DNA of 64,000 bases from Phycicoccus sp. M110.8 (GCF_032464895.1 NZ_JAWDIC010000001.1:2108001-2172000), one strand, 5' to 3'. Counted from the first letter of the stretch, positions 27,370 to 41,585 are shown. The notes: generated by a model not told the origin, from the sequence alone. Translations and numbers: made by a program.

Positions 27370-28917
27370 ATGACCCAGATCCAGCAGCCACTGAGCGAGT
27401 CCGCCGCCGACGCCGCCGGCTTCGCGACCCACCACGGCCCCCACGACCACGGGGCGGGCACGGGGCTGATCAAGCCCTCGTACGACCCCCGCCTGGCCAA
27501 CGAGGACCTCGCACCCCTCAAGGACCAGAACTGGTCCTGGTACAACATCTTCGCGTTCTGGATGTCCGACGTGCACAGCGTCGGCGGCTACGTCACCGCC
27601 GGCAGCCTGTTCGCCCTCGGCCTCACGAGCTGGCAGGTCTTCATCTGCCTCATCGTCGGCATCACCATCGTGCTCGGCTTCTGCAACCTGGTCGCCAAGC
27701 CCAGCCAGCGCACCGGTGTCCCGTACCCGGTCATCTGCCGTGCAGTGTTCGGCGTCCTCGGCGCCAACATCCCCGCCATCATCCGCGGCCTCATCGCGGT
27801 CGCCTGGTACGGCATCCAGACCTACCTCGCGTCCGCCTCGCTCGACATCCTGCTCGTGCGGATCTGGCCCAACCTCGAGCCGTACTCCAACGTCGCGCAG
27901 CACGGTTTCCTCGGCCTCTCGGCCCTCGGTTACGTCACGTTCGCGATCCTGTGGGTCGCGCAGGCCGCGGTCTTCTGGACCGGCATGGACACCATCCGCC
28001 GGTTCATCGACTTCGCCGGACCGGCCGTCTACGTCGTGATGATCGCGCTGTGCGTCTACCTGCTGTCCAAGGCGGGCTGGAGCGTCGACCTCAACCTGTC
28101 GAACCACACGCTCTCCGGCACCTCGGTGTTCACGACGATGCTCGCCGCGACGGCGCTGGTCGTCTCCTACTTCTCCGGGCCGATGCTCAACTTCGGTGAC
28201 TTCTCCCGCTACGGCAAGACCTTCAAGGCGGTCAAGCAGGGCAACTTCTGGGGCCTGCCGGTCAACTTCGTCTTCTTCTCGCTGCTGACCGTCCTCACCG
28301 CGGCGGCGACCCTGCCGGTCTACGGCAAGCTCATCACCGACCCGGTCGAGACCGTCGGCCACATCGACAACACCTACGCCCTCGTGCTCGCGGCACTGAC
28401 CTTCGCGACCGCGACCATCGGCATCAACATCGTCGCCAACTTCGTCAGCCCCGCGTTCGACTTCTCCAACGTGGCGCCGCAGAAGATCAGCTGGCGGATG
28501 GGCGGCATGATCGCCGCCGTCGGGTCGGTGCTGCTCACCCCGTGGAACCTCTACAACAACCCCGAGACGATCCACTACACGCTGGACACCCTCGGCGCCT
28601 TCATCGGCCCGCTGTTCGGGGTGCTCATCGCGCACTACTACGCCGTGCACAAGCAGCGGGTCTGCATCGACGACCTCTTCACGCTCGACCCCTCCGGTGC
28701 CTACCACTACAAGCGCGGCTACAACCCGCCCGCCATCATCGCCACGGCCCTCGCGGCCCTGTGCGCCCTGGCCGTCGTCTTCGTCCCCGGCGCCAAGGTG
28801 CTCGACGACTACAGCTGGTTCATCGGGTGTGGTGTCGGCTTCGTGGCCTACGCCCTGATCGCCCCGCGGATGGGTGTCTCGGACCGCGTCCTCGACTCGA
28901 AGAAGTGCGTCAAGTGA
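27370..28917 (+). CDS. NCS1-family allantoin/hydantoin/nucleobase permease
   Basis: The 515-aa membrane protein of the NCS1 family has about 12 helices, with NEDLAPLKDQNWSWYNIFAF preceding TM1, FWMSDVHSVGGY, VAWYGIQTYLASAS, the family-typical GPMLNFGDFSRYGKTF and NFVSPAFDFSN. PucI/Mhp1-type members carry allantoin or hydantoins. The downstream racemase overlaps it by 4 bp, so the pair probably handles allantoin or hydantoin uptake. The ATG at 27370 follows GGGAGG; the frame upstream overlaps the GntR gene and is not coding. Confidence 0.88.
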   Translation: MTQIQQPLSESAADAAGFATHHGPHDHGAGTGLIKPSYDPRLANEDLAPLKDQNWSWYNIFAFWMSDVHSVGGYVTAGSLFALGLTSWQVFICLIVGITIVLGFCNLVAKPSQRTGVPYPVICRAVFGVLGANIPAIIRGLIAVAWYGIQTYLASASLDILLVRIWPNLEPYSNVAQHGFLGLSALGYVTFAILWVAQAAVFWTGMDTIRRFIDFAGPAVYVVMIALCVYLLSKAGWSVDLNLSNHTLSGTSVFTTMLAATALVVSYFSGPMLNFGDFSRYGKTFKAVKQGNFWGLPVNFVFFSLLTVLTAAATLPVYGKLITDPVETVGHIDNTYALVLAALTFATATIGINIVANFVSPAFDFSNVAPQKISWRMGGMIAAVGSVLLTPWNLYNNPETIHYTLDTLGAFIGPLFGVLIAHYYAVHKQRVCIDDLFTLDPSGAYHYKRGYNPPAIIATALAALCALAVVFVPGAKVLDDYSWFIGCGVGFVAYALIAPRMGVSDRVLDSKKCVK

Positions 28918-29648
28918 CCATCCGGATCAGCGTGGTCAACCCCAACACCACGCAGTCGATGACCGCCCTGATCGAGGCGGAGGCCCGCAGGGTCGCCGCC
29001 CCCGACACGGTGGTGACGGGCCGGACGCCGGCGATGGGGCCGGCGTCGATCGAGAGCCACTACGACGAGGCGCTCGCAGTGCCCGGCCTGCTCCAGGTCG
29101 TCCGCGAGGACACCGAGGCCGACGCGTTTGTCCTGGCCTGCTTCGGGGACCCGGGTCTGGACGCCGCCCGCGAGGCGGCGTCCCGGCCGGTCATCGGGAT
29201 CGCGGAGGCGGCGATGAAGACCGCATCGCTGCTCGGGCGCTCGTTCAGCGTCGTGACGACGCTGAGCCGGACCGTCGGCCGGGCGTGGGACCTCACCCGG
29301 GTCTACGGGCTGGAGCGGCAGTGCGCCGGCGTCCACGCCTGCGACATCCCCGTCCTCGAGCTCGACGAGGACCGCGACCGGACGTATGCCGTGATCCTCT
29401 CGTTCGCCAAGACGGCGATGGCCCAGGACGGCAGCGACGCGGTGGTGCTCGGCTGCGCGGGGATGGCCGGCCTGCCCGAGCTGCTCACCGCCGAGCTCGG
29501 TGTGCCGGTCGTCGACGGGGTGGCCGCCGCCACGGTGATGGCCGAGGGGCTGGTGCGGCTCGGCCTCCAGCCGTCGACGCACGGGGAGCTCGCGCCCCCG
29601 CCGCCCAAGGCGTACACCGGCATCCTCGCCGGCTTCGGCCGCGGCTGA
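28914..29648 (+). CDS. Asp/Glu/hydantoin (allantoin) racemase
   Basis: The 244-aa protein belongs to the Asp/Glu-hydantoin racemase superfamily. It shows VVNPNTTQSMTALIEAEARR, the first catalytic-Cys region FVLACFGDPGLDAA and the second VVLGCAGMAGLPELL. It would interconvert R- and S-allantoin (spontaneous racemisation is slow) or hydantoins. The GTG start overlaps the permease stop by 4 bp. A strong terminator follows. Confidence 0.9.
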   Translation: MTIRISVVNPNTTQSMTALIEAEARRVAAPDTVVTGRTPAMGPASIESHYDEALAVPGLLQVVREDTEADAFVLACFGDPGLDAAREAASRPVIGIAEAAMKTASLLGRSFSVVTTLSRTVGRAWDLTRVYGLERQCAGVHACDIPVLELDEDRDRTYAVILSFAKTAMAQDGSDAVVLGCAGMAGLPELLTAELGVPVVDGVAAATVMAEGLVRLGLQPSTHGELAPPPPKAYTGILAGFGRG

Positions 29649-29682
29649 GGTCCGGGCGCCGAGGCCCCCAGGCCCCCTACGT

Positions 29683-29720
29683 CCCCGGATCGCCCTGCCG
29701 GCAGCACGGGCGATCCGGGG
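29683..29720 (+). terminator. Hairpin terminator after racemase gene
   Basis: CCCCGGATCGCCC and GGGCGATCCGGGG form a perfect 13-bp stem around a 12-nt loop. Confidence 0.8.
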
Positions 29721-29722
29721 TC

Positions 29723-29777
29723 ACACCGCGGACGCGGTGTCGGGAGCGGGATTCCACCTGGTGAAATCCCGCTCCCG
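29723..29777. repeat. Two further inverted repeats before the xdh promoter
   Basis: ACACCGC-GGAC-GCGGTGT occupies 29723-29740. It abuts a 37-bp palindrome at 29741-29777 whose 18-nt arms (CGGGAGCGGGATTCCACC and its partner) match at 17 of 18 positions around a single central T. With the terminator this makes three consecutive inverted repeats in 95 bp, ending 6 bp before the xdhA -35. A roadblock, insulator or operator role is possible. Confidence 0.65.
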
Positions 29778-29783
29778 AAACCC

Positions 29784-29813
29784 TTGATTCAACAGTTTGT
29801 TGAGAGCTACCGT
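29784..29813 (+). promoter_or_regulatory. xdhA promoter with TCAACA-N3-TGTTGA operator
   Basis: TTGATT (29784-29789), an 18-bp spacer and TACCGT (29808-29813) form the likely promoter. TCAACAGTTTGTTGA (29789-29803) fills the spacer and is the exact reverse complement of the uricase operator, so a bound protein would exclude RNA polymerase. The leader runs about 120 bp to the ATG. Confidence 0.65.
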
Positions 29814-29940
29814 CGTCGGAACCTCGGCGGCCGTTGTTCTGCATGGATAACCGACGGCCCGCTTCACGCACCGAACCATGCACCGGCCCGGACGGGCTGG
29901 TGGATGATGGACCCCGAGGACGGGGCGACGGGAGCGCGCG

Positions 29941-31433
29941 ATGGCTGCGAACGACGGACACGGCGGCGGACACCAGGTCACGGTCAACGGGGGGATCTGC
30001 TCGCTGCAGGGCACCGACCCGGCGACCAACGCCCTGGACTGGCTGCGCGGCCAGGGGCTCACCGGAGCCAAGGAGGGCTGCGCCGAGGGCGAGTGCGGCG
30101 CCTGCTCGGTGATGGTGGCCCGCCCCGACGGGGATGGCGGCACCCGCTGGACCGCTGTCAACGCCTGCCTCGTCCCGGCCGCCGCCCTCGACGGCCAGGA
30201 GGTCGTCACCTCCGAGGGCCTGGGCACTCCTGAGGAGCTCCACCCCGTGCAGCGGGAGATGGCGGTGCGCGGTGGCTCGCAGTGCGGCTACTGCACCCCC
30301 GGATTCGTCTGCAGCATGGCCGCCGAGTTCTACCGGCCCGACCGGACGCCCACGGCGGCGGCGGAGGGCGACGGCCAGCGTGCGCACGACGCGGGTGGCG
30401 ACCACGAGTGCGGGCCGAACGGGTTCGACCTGCACGCCCTGTCCGGCAACCTGTGCCGCTGCACCGGGTACCGGCCGATCCGCGACGCGGCCTATGCCCT
30501 CGGCACCCCGGAGGCGGGCGACCCCTTCGCCGCCCGGGTCCGCGAGCCCGCTCCCGCCGCGGCCTCCACCCGGCTGACCGGTGCCAGCGGCACCTACGCC
30601 CGCCCGGCCGACCTCGCCGAGGCGCTGGGACTGCTCGCCGAGCGCCCGGACGCCGTCCTGGTCGCCGGCTCGACCGACTGGGGCGTGGAGACGAACATCC
30701 GCGGCTCACGGGCTGCCTTCGCCATCGGGATCGACCGGCTGCCCGAGCTGCGCACCCTCGACGTCGGCGACGACGTCATCGAGGTCGGCGCGGCCCTGAG
30801 CCTGTCCGAGGTCGAGCGCGGGCTCGCCCGACGGATCCCGTTGCTGGACCAGCTCTTCCCGCAGTTCGCCTCGCGGCTCATCCGCAACGGCGCCACCATC
30901 GGCGGCAACCTCGGCACCGGCTCGCCGATCGGCGACACCCCACCGGCCCTGCTGGCCCTCGAGGCCGAGCTCGTGCTCGCCTCCGCCGGTGGGGAGCGGG
31001 TCGTCGCCCTCGCCGACTACTTCACCGGCTACCGCCAGACCGTCCGCGAGCCCGGCGAGCTGATCCGAGCGGTGCGGATCCCGTTGCCGCTCAGCGGGGT
31101 CACCGCCTTCCACAAGGTCGCCAAGCGTCGGTTCGACGACATCTCCAGCGTCGCCGTCGGGTTCGCCCTCGACGTCGTCGACGGGGTGGTGGCCAAGGCC
31201 CGCATCGGCCTGGGCGGGGTCGCCGCGACGCCCATCCGCGCCCTGGCCACCGAGGCCGCCCTCGAGGGCCGGCCCTGGACCCGTGAGACGGCGCGCGCCG
31301 CCGCGGCGGTGATGCGCACCGAGGGGACACCGATGGACGACCACCGCGCCAGCGCGGCATACCGGGCGGCGACCCTCGGCACCGCCCTGCTCAAGCTCCA
31401 TGCCGACACCGCGACCCCGCAGGAGGTGGGGGC

Positions 31434-31437
<4 letters not shown>
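29941..31437 (+). CDS. xdhA: Xanthine dehydrogenase small subunit (2Fe-2S plus FAD domains)
   Basis: The 498-aa protein carries the plant-type [2Fe-2S] motif CAEGECGACSV and the second cluster motifs CGYCTPGF and CRCTGYRP in the first 190 residues. A FAD-binding domain follows (GSTDWGVETN, RNGATIGGNLGTGSPIGDTPP). It passes electrons from the Mo centre to NAD. The start codon is ATG. It overlaps xdhB by 4 bp. An acidic insert rich in Ala/Gly/Asp lies between the iron-sulphur motifs. Confidence 0.94.
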
Positions 31438-33893
<2,456 letters not shown>

Positions 33894-33894
33894 G

Positions 33895-34706
<812 letters not shown>

Positions 34707-34710
<4 letters not shown>

Positions 34711-36014
34711 TCATCCGCGCGACCGTCCTCGACACCCCGACGGACCCGTTCGCCGGTGGGGAGCTGCGCTCGGAGGAGGACTGCGGCCTGCTCGTCGAGC
34801 ACGGCGTCATCACGGCCCGCGGGCCGTTCGCCGAGGTCCGCGCCGCCCACCGCGAGGAGGAGGTGCTCGACCTGCGCGAGGGCATGGTCCTGCCCGGGCT
34901 CGTGGACACCCACGTCCACTTCCCGCAGGTGCGCGTCATCGGCGGTCTCGGCATGCCGCTGCTCGACTGGCTCGACCAGTGCGCCCTGCCGGAGGAGATC
35001 CGGATGCGCGAGGTCGACTACGCCCGCGGCGTGGCCCGCGACTTCGTCACCGGCCTGGTCGACGCCGGCACCACCACGGCCCTCGTCTTCGGCTCGCACT
35101 TCGCGTCGGCCGTCGACGTCATGTTCGAGGCCGCGGACCTCTGGGGGCTGCGCGTCGCGACGGGCCTGGTCACCTCCGACCGCATCCTGCCCGAGCCGCT
35201 GCTCACCACGCCCGAGCGGGCGCACGAGGAGGCGCGCGGCCTCGCCGCCCGCTGGCACGGCAAGGGCCGCCTGCGGTATGCCGTGACGCCGCGGTTCTCG
35301 CTGTCGGCGAGCGACGCCCTGCTCGAGTCGTGCGCCGCGACGATGTCCGAGCTCGAGGGTGCGCTGTTCACCTCCCACGTCAACGAGAACCTCCGCGAGA
35401 TCGAGGAGGTCGGTGCGCTGTTCGACGGGGCGTCCTACGTCGACACCTACGACCGCCACGGCCTCGTGGGGCGCCGCTCCGTCCTGGCGCACAACGTGCA
35501 CCCGACCGACGCCGAGCTCGCCACGCTGGCGGCCAGAGACGCGTCCGTGGCCCACTGCCCGACGAGCAACGCAGCCCTGGGCTCGGGGCTGTTCCCGCTC
35601 CGGCGGCACGTCGAGGCGGGTGTGCGGGTCGGGATGGGCTCGGACGTCGGCGCCGGCACCGGGTTCTCGATGCTCAAGGAGGGGCTACAGGCGTACTTCA
35701 TGCAGCGGCTGCTGGCCGACGAGGGCCTGCCGCTCACGTCCGCGCACCTGCTGTGGCTGTGCACCGCGGCGGGGGCGCAGGCGCTCGGTCTGGACGACGA
35801 GGTCGGCGACCTGTCGGTGGGCAAGCAGTTCGACGCGGTCTGGCTGCTGCCGGAGGCGGGTGACCCGCTCGCCGTCGGCCTCGGCAACGCCAAGTCGCCG
35901 CTCGACGCCCTGTCCAAGGTGTTCGCGCTCGGGACGACCTCGGACGTCGCGGGGGTGTGGGTCGGCGGCGACCAGATCGCCGCGAGCCGCTGGCGGATGC
36001 CGCCCCGCCGCTGA
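34707..36014 (+). CDS. guaD: Guanine deaminase
   Basis: The 435-aa amidohydrolase deaminates guanine to xanthine, feeding xanthine dehydrogenase directly upstream. Zinc-site residues appear in DTHVHFPQ, TSHVNENLREIEEV, AHNVHPTDAE and MGSDVGAGTGFSML; HCPTSNAALGSGLFPL is a family signature. The GTG start overlaps xdhC by 4 bp. The operon ends at a large inverted repeat shared with the convergent malate synthase gene. Confidence 0.93.
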
Positions 36015-36055
36015 GCCCAGTCCCCGAGCCCCCGTCCCAGCCGGCCGGCATACGC

Positions 36056-36121
36056 AATCTTGGGCCAACATTCGCGCAGCGGGTGAAGGTTCACCCGCCC
36101 ACGGAATGTTGGCCCAAGATT
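36056..36121. terminator. Bidirectional terminator between guaD and aceB
   Basis: AATCTTGGGCCAACATTC and GAATGTTGGCCCAAGATT (18 bp, perfect) enclose an inner CGGGTGAA/TTCACCCG stem. It lies between convergent genes and would terminate both. Confidence 0.75.
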
Positions 36122-36139
36122 CGCGGACGGTGGACGCGG

Positions 36140-37756
<1,617 letters not shown>

Positions 37757-37818
37757 GCCTGTCCTCGGGTCTCGATGGGGAGGGTGCCACCGTCGAGCAC
37801 GGCGGCGGGCTACGATTG

Positions 37819-37833
37819 TTCCATGATACGGAA
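37819..37833. promoter_or_regulatory. IclR-type operator between aceB and iclR
   Basis: TTCCATGATACGGAA is a member of the TTCCRYRTYRCGGAA family in this window. It lies in the only intergenic space between the divergent aceB and iclR genes, which suggests control of aceB and autoregulation of iclR. Confidence 0.65.
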
Positions 37834-37873
37834 TCTTCCTTTCACTGGCATCCGCCGCGGGGCAGATATATGA
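37823..37873 (+). other. Possible 16-codon leader ORF ahead of iclR
   Basis: ATG at 37823 (inside the operator) opens a 16-residue frame, MIRNLPFTGIRRGADI, whose TGA overlaps the iclR ATG. Translational coupling would be possible, but no ribosome site is visible and the ORF may be chance. Confidence 0.25.
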
Positions 37874-38706
37874 GCGCCGCGACGTCCGGAGCCGGGGCCG
37901 CGGCTGCCGGTCCCGGGGCCGCGGCTGCCGGTCCCGGCAGCGCCGGTGCGAAGGGGACCGGTGGCGTCCAGTCGCTCGAGCGCGCCTTCGCGATCCTCGA
38001 GACGATGGCCGACGCCGGCGGTGTCATCAGCCTGTCGCAGCTCGCGAACGACGCCCAGCTCCCGCTGCCGACCATCCACCGACTCGTGCGCACGCTGGTC
38101 GACCTCGGCTACGTCCGGCAGGAGGCGTCGCGCCAGTACTCGCTCGGCCCGCGCCTGATCCGCCTCGGCGACACGACCTCGCGCATGCTCGGGCGCTGGG
38201 CCCGGCCGCACATGGAGCGCCTGGCCCACGAGCTCGGCGAGTCGGTCAACCTCGCCATGCTCGACGGCGACCAGATCGTCTACGTCGGCCAGGTCATGGC
38301 GTCGCGGAACTCGATGCGCATGTTCACCGAGGTCGGCCGCCGGGTGCTGCCCCACTCCACCGGTGTCGGCAAGGCGATCATGGCCTCGATGGACCGCGAC
38401 GAGGTGCTCGCGCTGCTCGACCGCACCGGCATGCCGGCGATGACCAGCCACACGATCACGACGCCCGAGGCGTTCGTCGCCGAGCTGGACCGCACGCTCG
38501 AGCGTGGGTACGCCCTGGACGAGGGGGAGCAGGAGGTCGGCGTCCGGTGCGTGGCCGTGGCCGTGCCCGGTGCGCCGCAGCCGCTCGCCCTGTCGGTCTC
38601 CGGCCCGCTGCCGCGGATGACCGACGACTTCGTCGCCGAGGCCGTCGCCCCGCTGCACCAGGCGGCCGAGGCCGTCGCCGCGCAGATGAGGGGAGCCACC
38701 GGCTGA
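37870..38706 (+). CDS. IclR-family regulator of glyoxylate/allantoin genes (AllR-like)
   Basis: The 278-aa protein has a winged HTH (GVQSLERAFAILETMADAGG, LSQLANDAQLPLPTIHRLVRTL) and the IclR effector domain (LGPRLIRLGDTTSRML, LPHSTGVGKAIMAS, GYALDEGEQEVGVRCVAVAV). Family members such as AllR sense glyoxylate or allantoin and repress allantoin/glyoxylate genes. The ATG at 37870 is preferred; the frame from a TTG at 37816 would run through the operator. An Ala/Gly-rich leader of about 30 residues precedes the HTH. The predicted regulon is uricase, hyi-gcl, aceB and malic enzyme. Confidence 0.88.
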   Translation: MSAATSGAGAAAAGPGAAAAGPGSAGAKGTGGVQSLERAFAILETMADAGGVISLSQLANDAQLPLPTIHRLVRTLVDLGYVRQEASRQYSLGPRLIRLGDTTSRMLGRWARPHMERLAHELGESVNLAMLDGDQIVYVGQVMASRNSMRMFTEVGRRVLPHSTGVGKAIMASMDRDEVLALLDRTGMPAMTSHTITTPEAFVAELDRTLERGYALDEGEQEVGVRCVAVAVPGAPQPLALSVSGPLPRMTDDFVAEAVAPLHQAAEAVAAQMRGATG

Positions 38707-38825
38707 GCCGCGCCGTGCCGGTCCGCTGACGGAGGAGCCAACAGTCGCCGTCGGCGGCGTGAACTCTGTGCAGGACAGGGGCTCTCGCGCCCTCCTCCGG
38801 CTCGGCGGGAGGCACGCTGGGCCCC

Positions 38826-39701
38826 ATGGCATACGGCGGAGGGTCCCTGCCGCTCGCGGTCGCGCACCGTGGCGGCGCCGGCCTCGCCCCGGAGAACACC
38901 CTGGCGGCGTTCGAGCGGGCCGCGGCGCTGGGCTTCCGCTACCTCGAGACCGACGTCCGGCTCACCGCCGACGGGCAGCTGCTCTGCTTCCACGACGCGA
39001 CGCTGGACCGCGTGACCGGCCTGCGCGGCCCGGTCCGGCGGCACACCCTGGCGCAGGTGCGGGCCACCCGGGTCGACGGTCACGAGCCGGTGGTGACCCT
39101 GCGCGAGGCGCTCGCCGCGCTGCCCGGGGCGGCGTTCACCGTCGACCTCAAGGAGCGCGCAGCCATCGCGCCGCTGGCGGACCTGCTGCAGGACAGGGAC
39201 GTCCGCGACCGCGTCTGTGTCGCCGGCGCGTGGGACGACTGGCTGGACGAGCTGCGTGCGCGGGTACCGGGGGTGCGCACGGCGCTCGGGTGGCGGTCAC
39301 TCACCGCGCTGGTGACCTCGGCCCACGCGCGGATGCCGTGTGCCCGGCGGTTCGCGACGGCGGAGTTCGCGCACGTGCCGCTGCGGGTGGGGCGGGTGCC
39401 GGTGTTCGCGGAGCGGCTCGTCGTGGGCGCCCACCGGATCGGGGTGCGGGTCGTCGTGTGGACGGTCGACGACCCGGCCGTCATGACGCGCCTGCTGGAC
39501 GCCGGCGTCGACGGCGTGATCACCGACCGGCCGGACGTCCTGCGCGAGGTGCTGGTGGCGCGGGGGCAGTGGGCGCCCATGACCATCGCGCCGAGCGACC
39601 CGCCCCGACCGGCCACGAACGGCGCAGCGCCCGGCCCGCTCGGGTGCGGGTCGGGCGCCGGTGGTGCGGTGCCGGTCAGGACAGGTTCTGCAGCGCCTTG
39701 A
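38826..39701 (+). CDS. Glycerophosphodiester phosphodiesterase
   Basis: The 291-aa cytosolic GDPD-type TIM barrel has AVAHRGGAGLAPENTLAAFERA, LETDVRLTADGQLLCFHDATLDRVT and the C-terminal VVVWTVDDPAVMTRLLDAGVDGVITDRPD pieces. Catalytic HRG and E-x-D residues are present. It would release glycerol 3-phosphate from lipid-derived diesters. The last 40 residues are Pro/Gly-rich and overlap the convergent DUF2383-like gene by 26 bp. No link to the purine locus is seen. Confidence 0.88.
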   Translation: MAYGGGSLPLAVAHRGGAGLAPENTLAAFERAAALGFRYLETDVRLTADGQLLCFHDATLDRVTGLRGPVRRHTLAQVRATRVDGHEPVVTLREALAALPGAAFTVDLKERAAIAPLADLLQDRDVRDRVCVAGAWDDWLDELRARVPGVRTALGWRSLTALVTSAHARMPCARRFATAEFAHVPLRVGRVPVFAERLVVGAHRIGVRVVVWTVDDPAVMTRLLDAGVDGVITDRPDVLREVLVARGQWAPMTIAPSDPPRPATNGAAPGPLGCGSGAGGAVPVRTGSAAP

Positions 39702-40122
39702 CCTCGTCGCGCGCCGCCACGACGGCGGTGTGCTGCTGCTGGACGAGCGAACGGAACCCGTCGCTGAGGTCGTCCTCCTCCAGCGCCTTCTCGTACTCGG
39801 ACACGGCGTGGTCCTCACCCGTGACCGCGGCGCCGATCACGCCGGAGGCGTCGTCGCCGGTGAGGGCGTCCTTGAGCGAGAGCCAGCCACGGTGCAGCGC
39901 GGCCGTCGCGGTGCCGCCCTTGTCCACGTCGTCGCCGTACTCGTGACCCATGGCCACGATGTCGCGGGCGAAGCCGGCCCGCTGCTCCGACAGGCGCTGG
40001 AACGTCGCGGCGGCCTCCGGGTGGTCGCTGTCGCGCAGCTTGTCCGCGGCCGAGGCGAAGCCCTTCTCGCCGTCCTTGAGGGTCTCGACGAGCTCCTTGG
40101 CGACCTTTGCGTCAGCTGACAT
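39676..40122 (-). CDS. DUF2383/PA2169-like four-helix-bundle protein
   Basis: The 148-aa all-helical protein has the layout of the PA2169/DUF2383 family (ferritin-like bundle): VAKELVETLKDGEKGFASAA, FQRLSEQRAGFARDIVAMG, LHRGWLSLKDAL, EDHAVSEYEKALEE. The function of the family is unknown; members often appear in stress-related loci. The ATG follows AAGGAGT. Its 3' end overlaps the GDPD gene. Confidence 0.8.
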   Translation of the reverse strand: MSADAKVAKELVETLKDGEKGFASAADKLRDSDHPEAAATFQRLSEQRAGFARDIVAMGHEYGDDVDKGGTATAALHRGWLSLKDALTGDDASGVIGAAVTGEDHAVSEYEKALEEDDLSDGFRSLVQQQHTAVVAARDEVKALQNLS

Positions 40123-40275
40123 GCGGTACTCCTTCGGTGTCGGTCGGCCCTGCGTGTCGGGCCGACCTCGCGTCTGTGTGGTCCTTCGACCCTGACACAG
40201 GACCCACGTTCTCGCAGGTCACGCGGGTGTGGCGTCCTGCAGCCCGGTTGTACCCGTTTCCCGTCCGGCGCAACC

Positions 40276-41514
40276 GTGGGGGTCGTATCGTCGGCCGGGG
40301 CGCTGCTCCTCGACCCGGGAGCGCGAGTGGTGGGGGTGGACGTGGACGGCCCGAGGACGATCAGCACGCGCGAGGAGCTCGACGCGGCCCTCGGGGTCCT
40401 GCGGGAACGCGGCGGCGACCCCGAGGCCTTCGAGCGCGACCTCCTGGCCCTGGCCCCATCCGTGGTGCGACCGGTCGGGGCCACCGCCCTGCTCCGGATG
40501 GCACGGCTTGGGTGGGAGGCGTATGCAGCGCCGGCGCCGGTGCCGTCGGCGGAACCGCTGCGGTTCCTCGGCCGGCCGCAGCAGCCCTCCGCGCCCCGGG
40601 AGCCGGGGACTGGGGGACCGCGCACCGCACCAGACCCGGGAGAGACGCAGTGGCGGTACCTGCGCTACCTGGCCGACGACGTGCGGGCGTTCGCGGCACG
40701 GTGTGGCGAGCCCCTGTCGGGGGTGGTGGCCGAGAGCGTCGGGGTCTACGTCGCCCTGCTGGGGCGGGACGACTTCCGCGAGGTCCTCGGCTGGAGCCGG
40801 TCCCAGGACGCGCACGCCCTGGCTGCCCTCGTCCACGACCGCACGGCCCGCGTCTTCGGGGTGGGCGCCCTGGAGCCCGCGGTCGAGCAGCTGCTCTTCC
40901 GTTGGCTGCACCTCGCGACGTACGCGGAGGTGACGCCGGACGACCTGGCGGAGCAGGCCGCGCGAAGGGAGCTGCGGACGGCGCACGAGGCGCTGCCGGC
41001 CCACGAGGTGGCCGTGATGACCTGCGAGGTACCGATCGCAGGCCTGCCGATCGACGAGCTCTGCGACCGCGTGCTCCAGGCCGGGCTGCCCGTCCAGGCC
41101 CTGACGGGCGACGCCGACGCCGGGGACGCCGGGGATGCCGGGGACGCCGAGCGGCTGGACCTCACCGCCCTCGTGGAAGACGCACCCGGTGCAGACCTCG
41201 CGACCCTCGACAAGCGCCTCTGGCACCACCTGCTGCGCTGGCTTTCCGACCGGGACGTCGTCGTCACCGCGGTACGGTTCGCGATCGCCCGGGACTACGT
41301 CCACGAGGTGGTCCGTGACCTCGGTCGCCGCCACACGGACCTCTCGATGCACCCGGTCCTGCACGCCCACTTCGTCGCGATGCTGATGCTCCGCCGCGAG
41401 CTGCCCGTCGGGCTGCCGGACGAGCTGGCCCTGCTCGCCTGGGCCTGCGACCAGGTGCCCCTCGGCCTGGCGCTCCACCCGTTCCTGGGGGCGAGGGCCG
41501 CCATGCTGGCCTGA
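40276..41514 (+). CDS. Hypothetical protein, mostly helical
   Basis: This product of up to 412 aa is not recognised. It has an N-terminal stretch ISTREELDAALGVLRERGG, a Pro/Gly-rich linker at about residues 95-125, a helical C-terminal part and a DAGDAGDAGDAE low-complexity insert near residue 290. Codon use (GC-rich third positions) supports real coding. No ribosome site precedes the GTG at 40276; GTG codons around 40327-40342 are alternatives. No membrane segment or motif suggests a function. Confidence 0.6.
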   Translation: MGVVSSAGALLLDPGARVVGVDVDGPRTISTREELDAALGVLRERGGDPEAFERDLLALAPSVVRPVGATALLRMARLGWEAYAAPAPVPSAEPLRFLGRPQQPSAPREPGTGGPRTAPDPGETQWRYLRYLADDVRAFAARCGEPLSGVVAESVGVYVALLGRDDFREVLGWSRSQDAHALAALVHDRTARVFGVGALEPAVEQLLFRWLHLATYAEVTPDDLAEQAARRELRTAHEALPAHEVAVMTCEVPIAGLPIDELCDRVLQAGLPVQALTGDADAGDAGDAGDAERLDLTALVEDAPGADLATLDKRLWHHLLRWLSDRDVVVTAVRFAIARDYVHEVVRDLGRRHTDLSMHPVLHAHFVAMLMLRRELPVGLPDELALLAWACDQVPLGLALHPFLGARAAMLA

Positions 41515-41585
41515 CCGGGCGCGCCCGGGAGCCGGCGGCCCACGACCGGTCCACGGACGGCTCGAGGCGGCCAGGCCCTTCGGTC

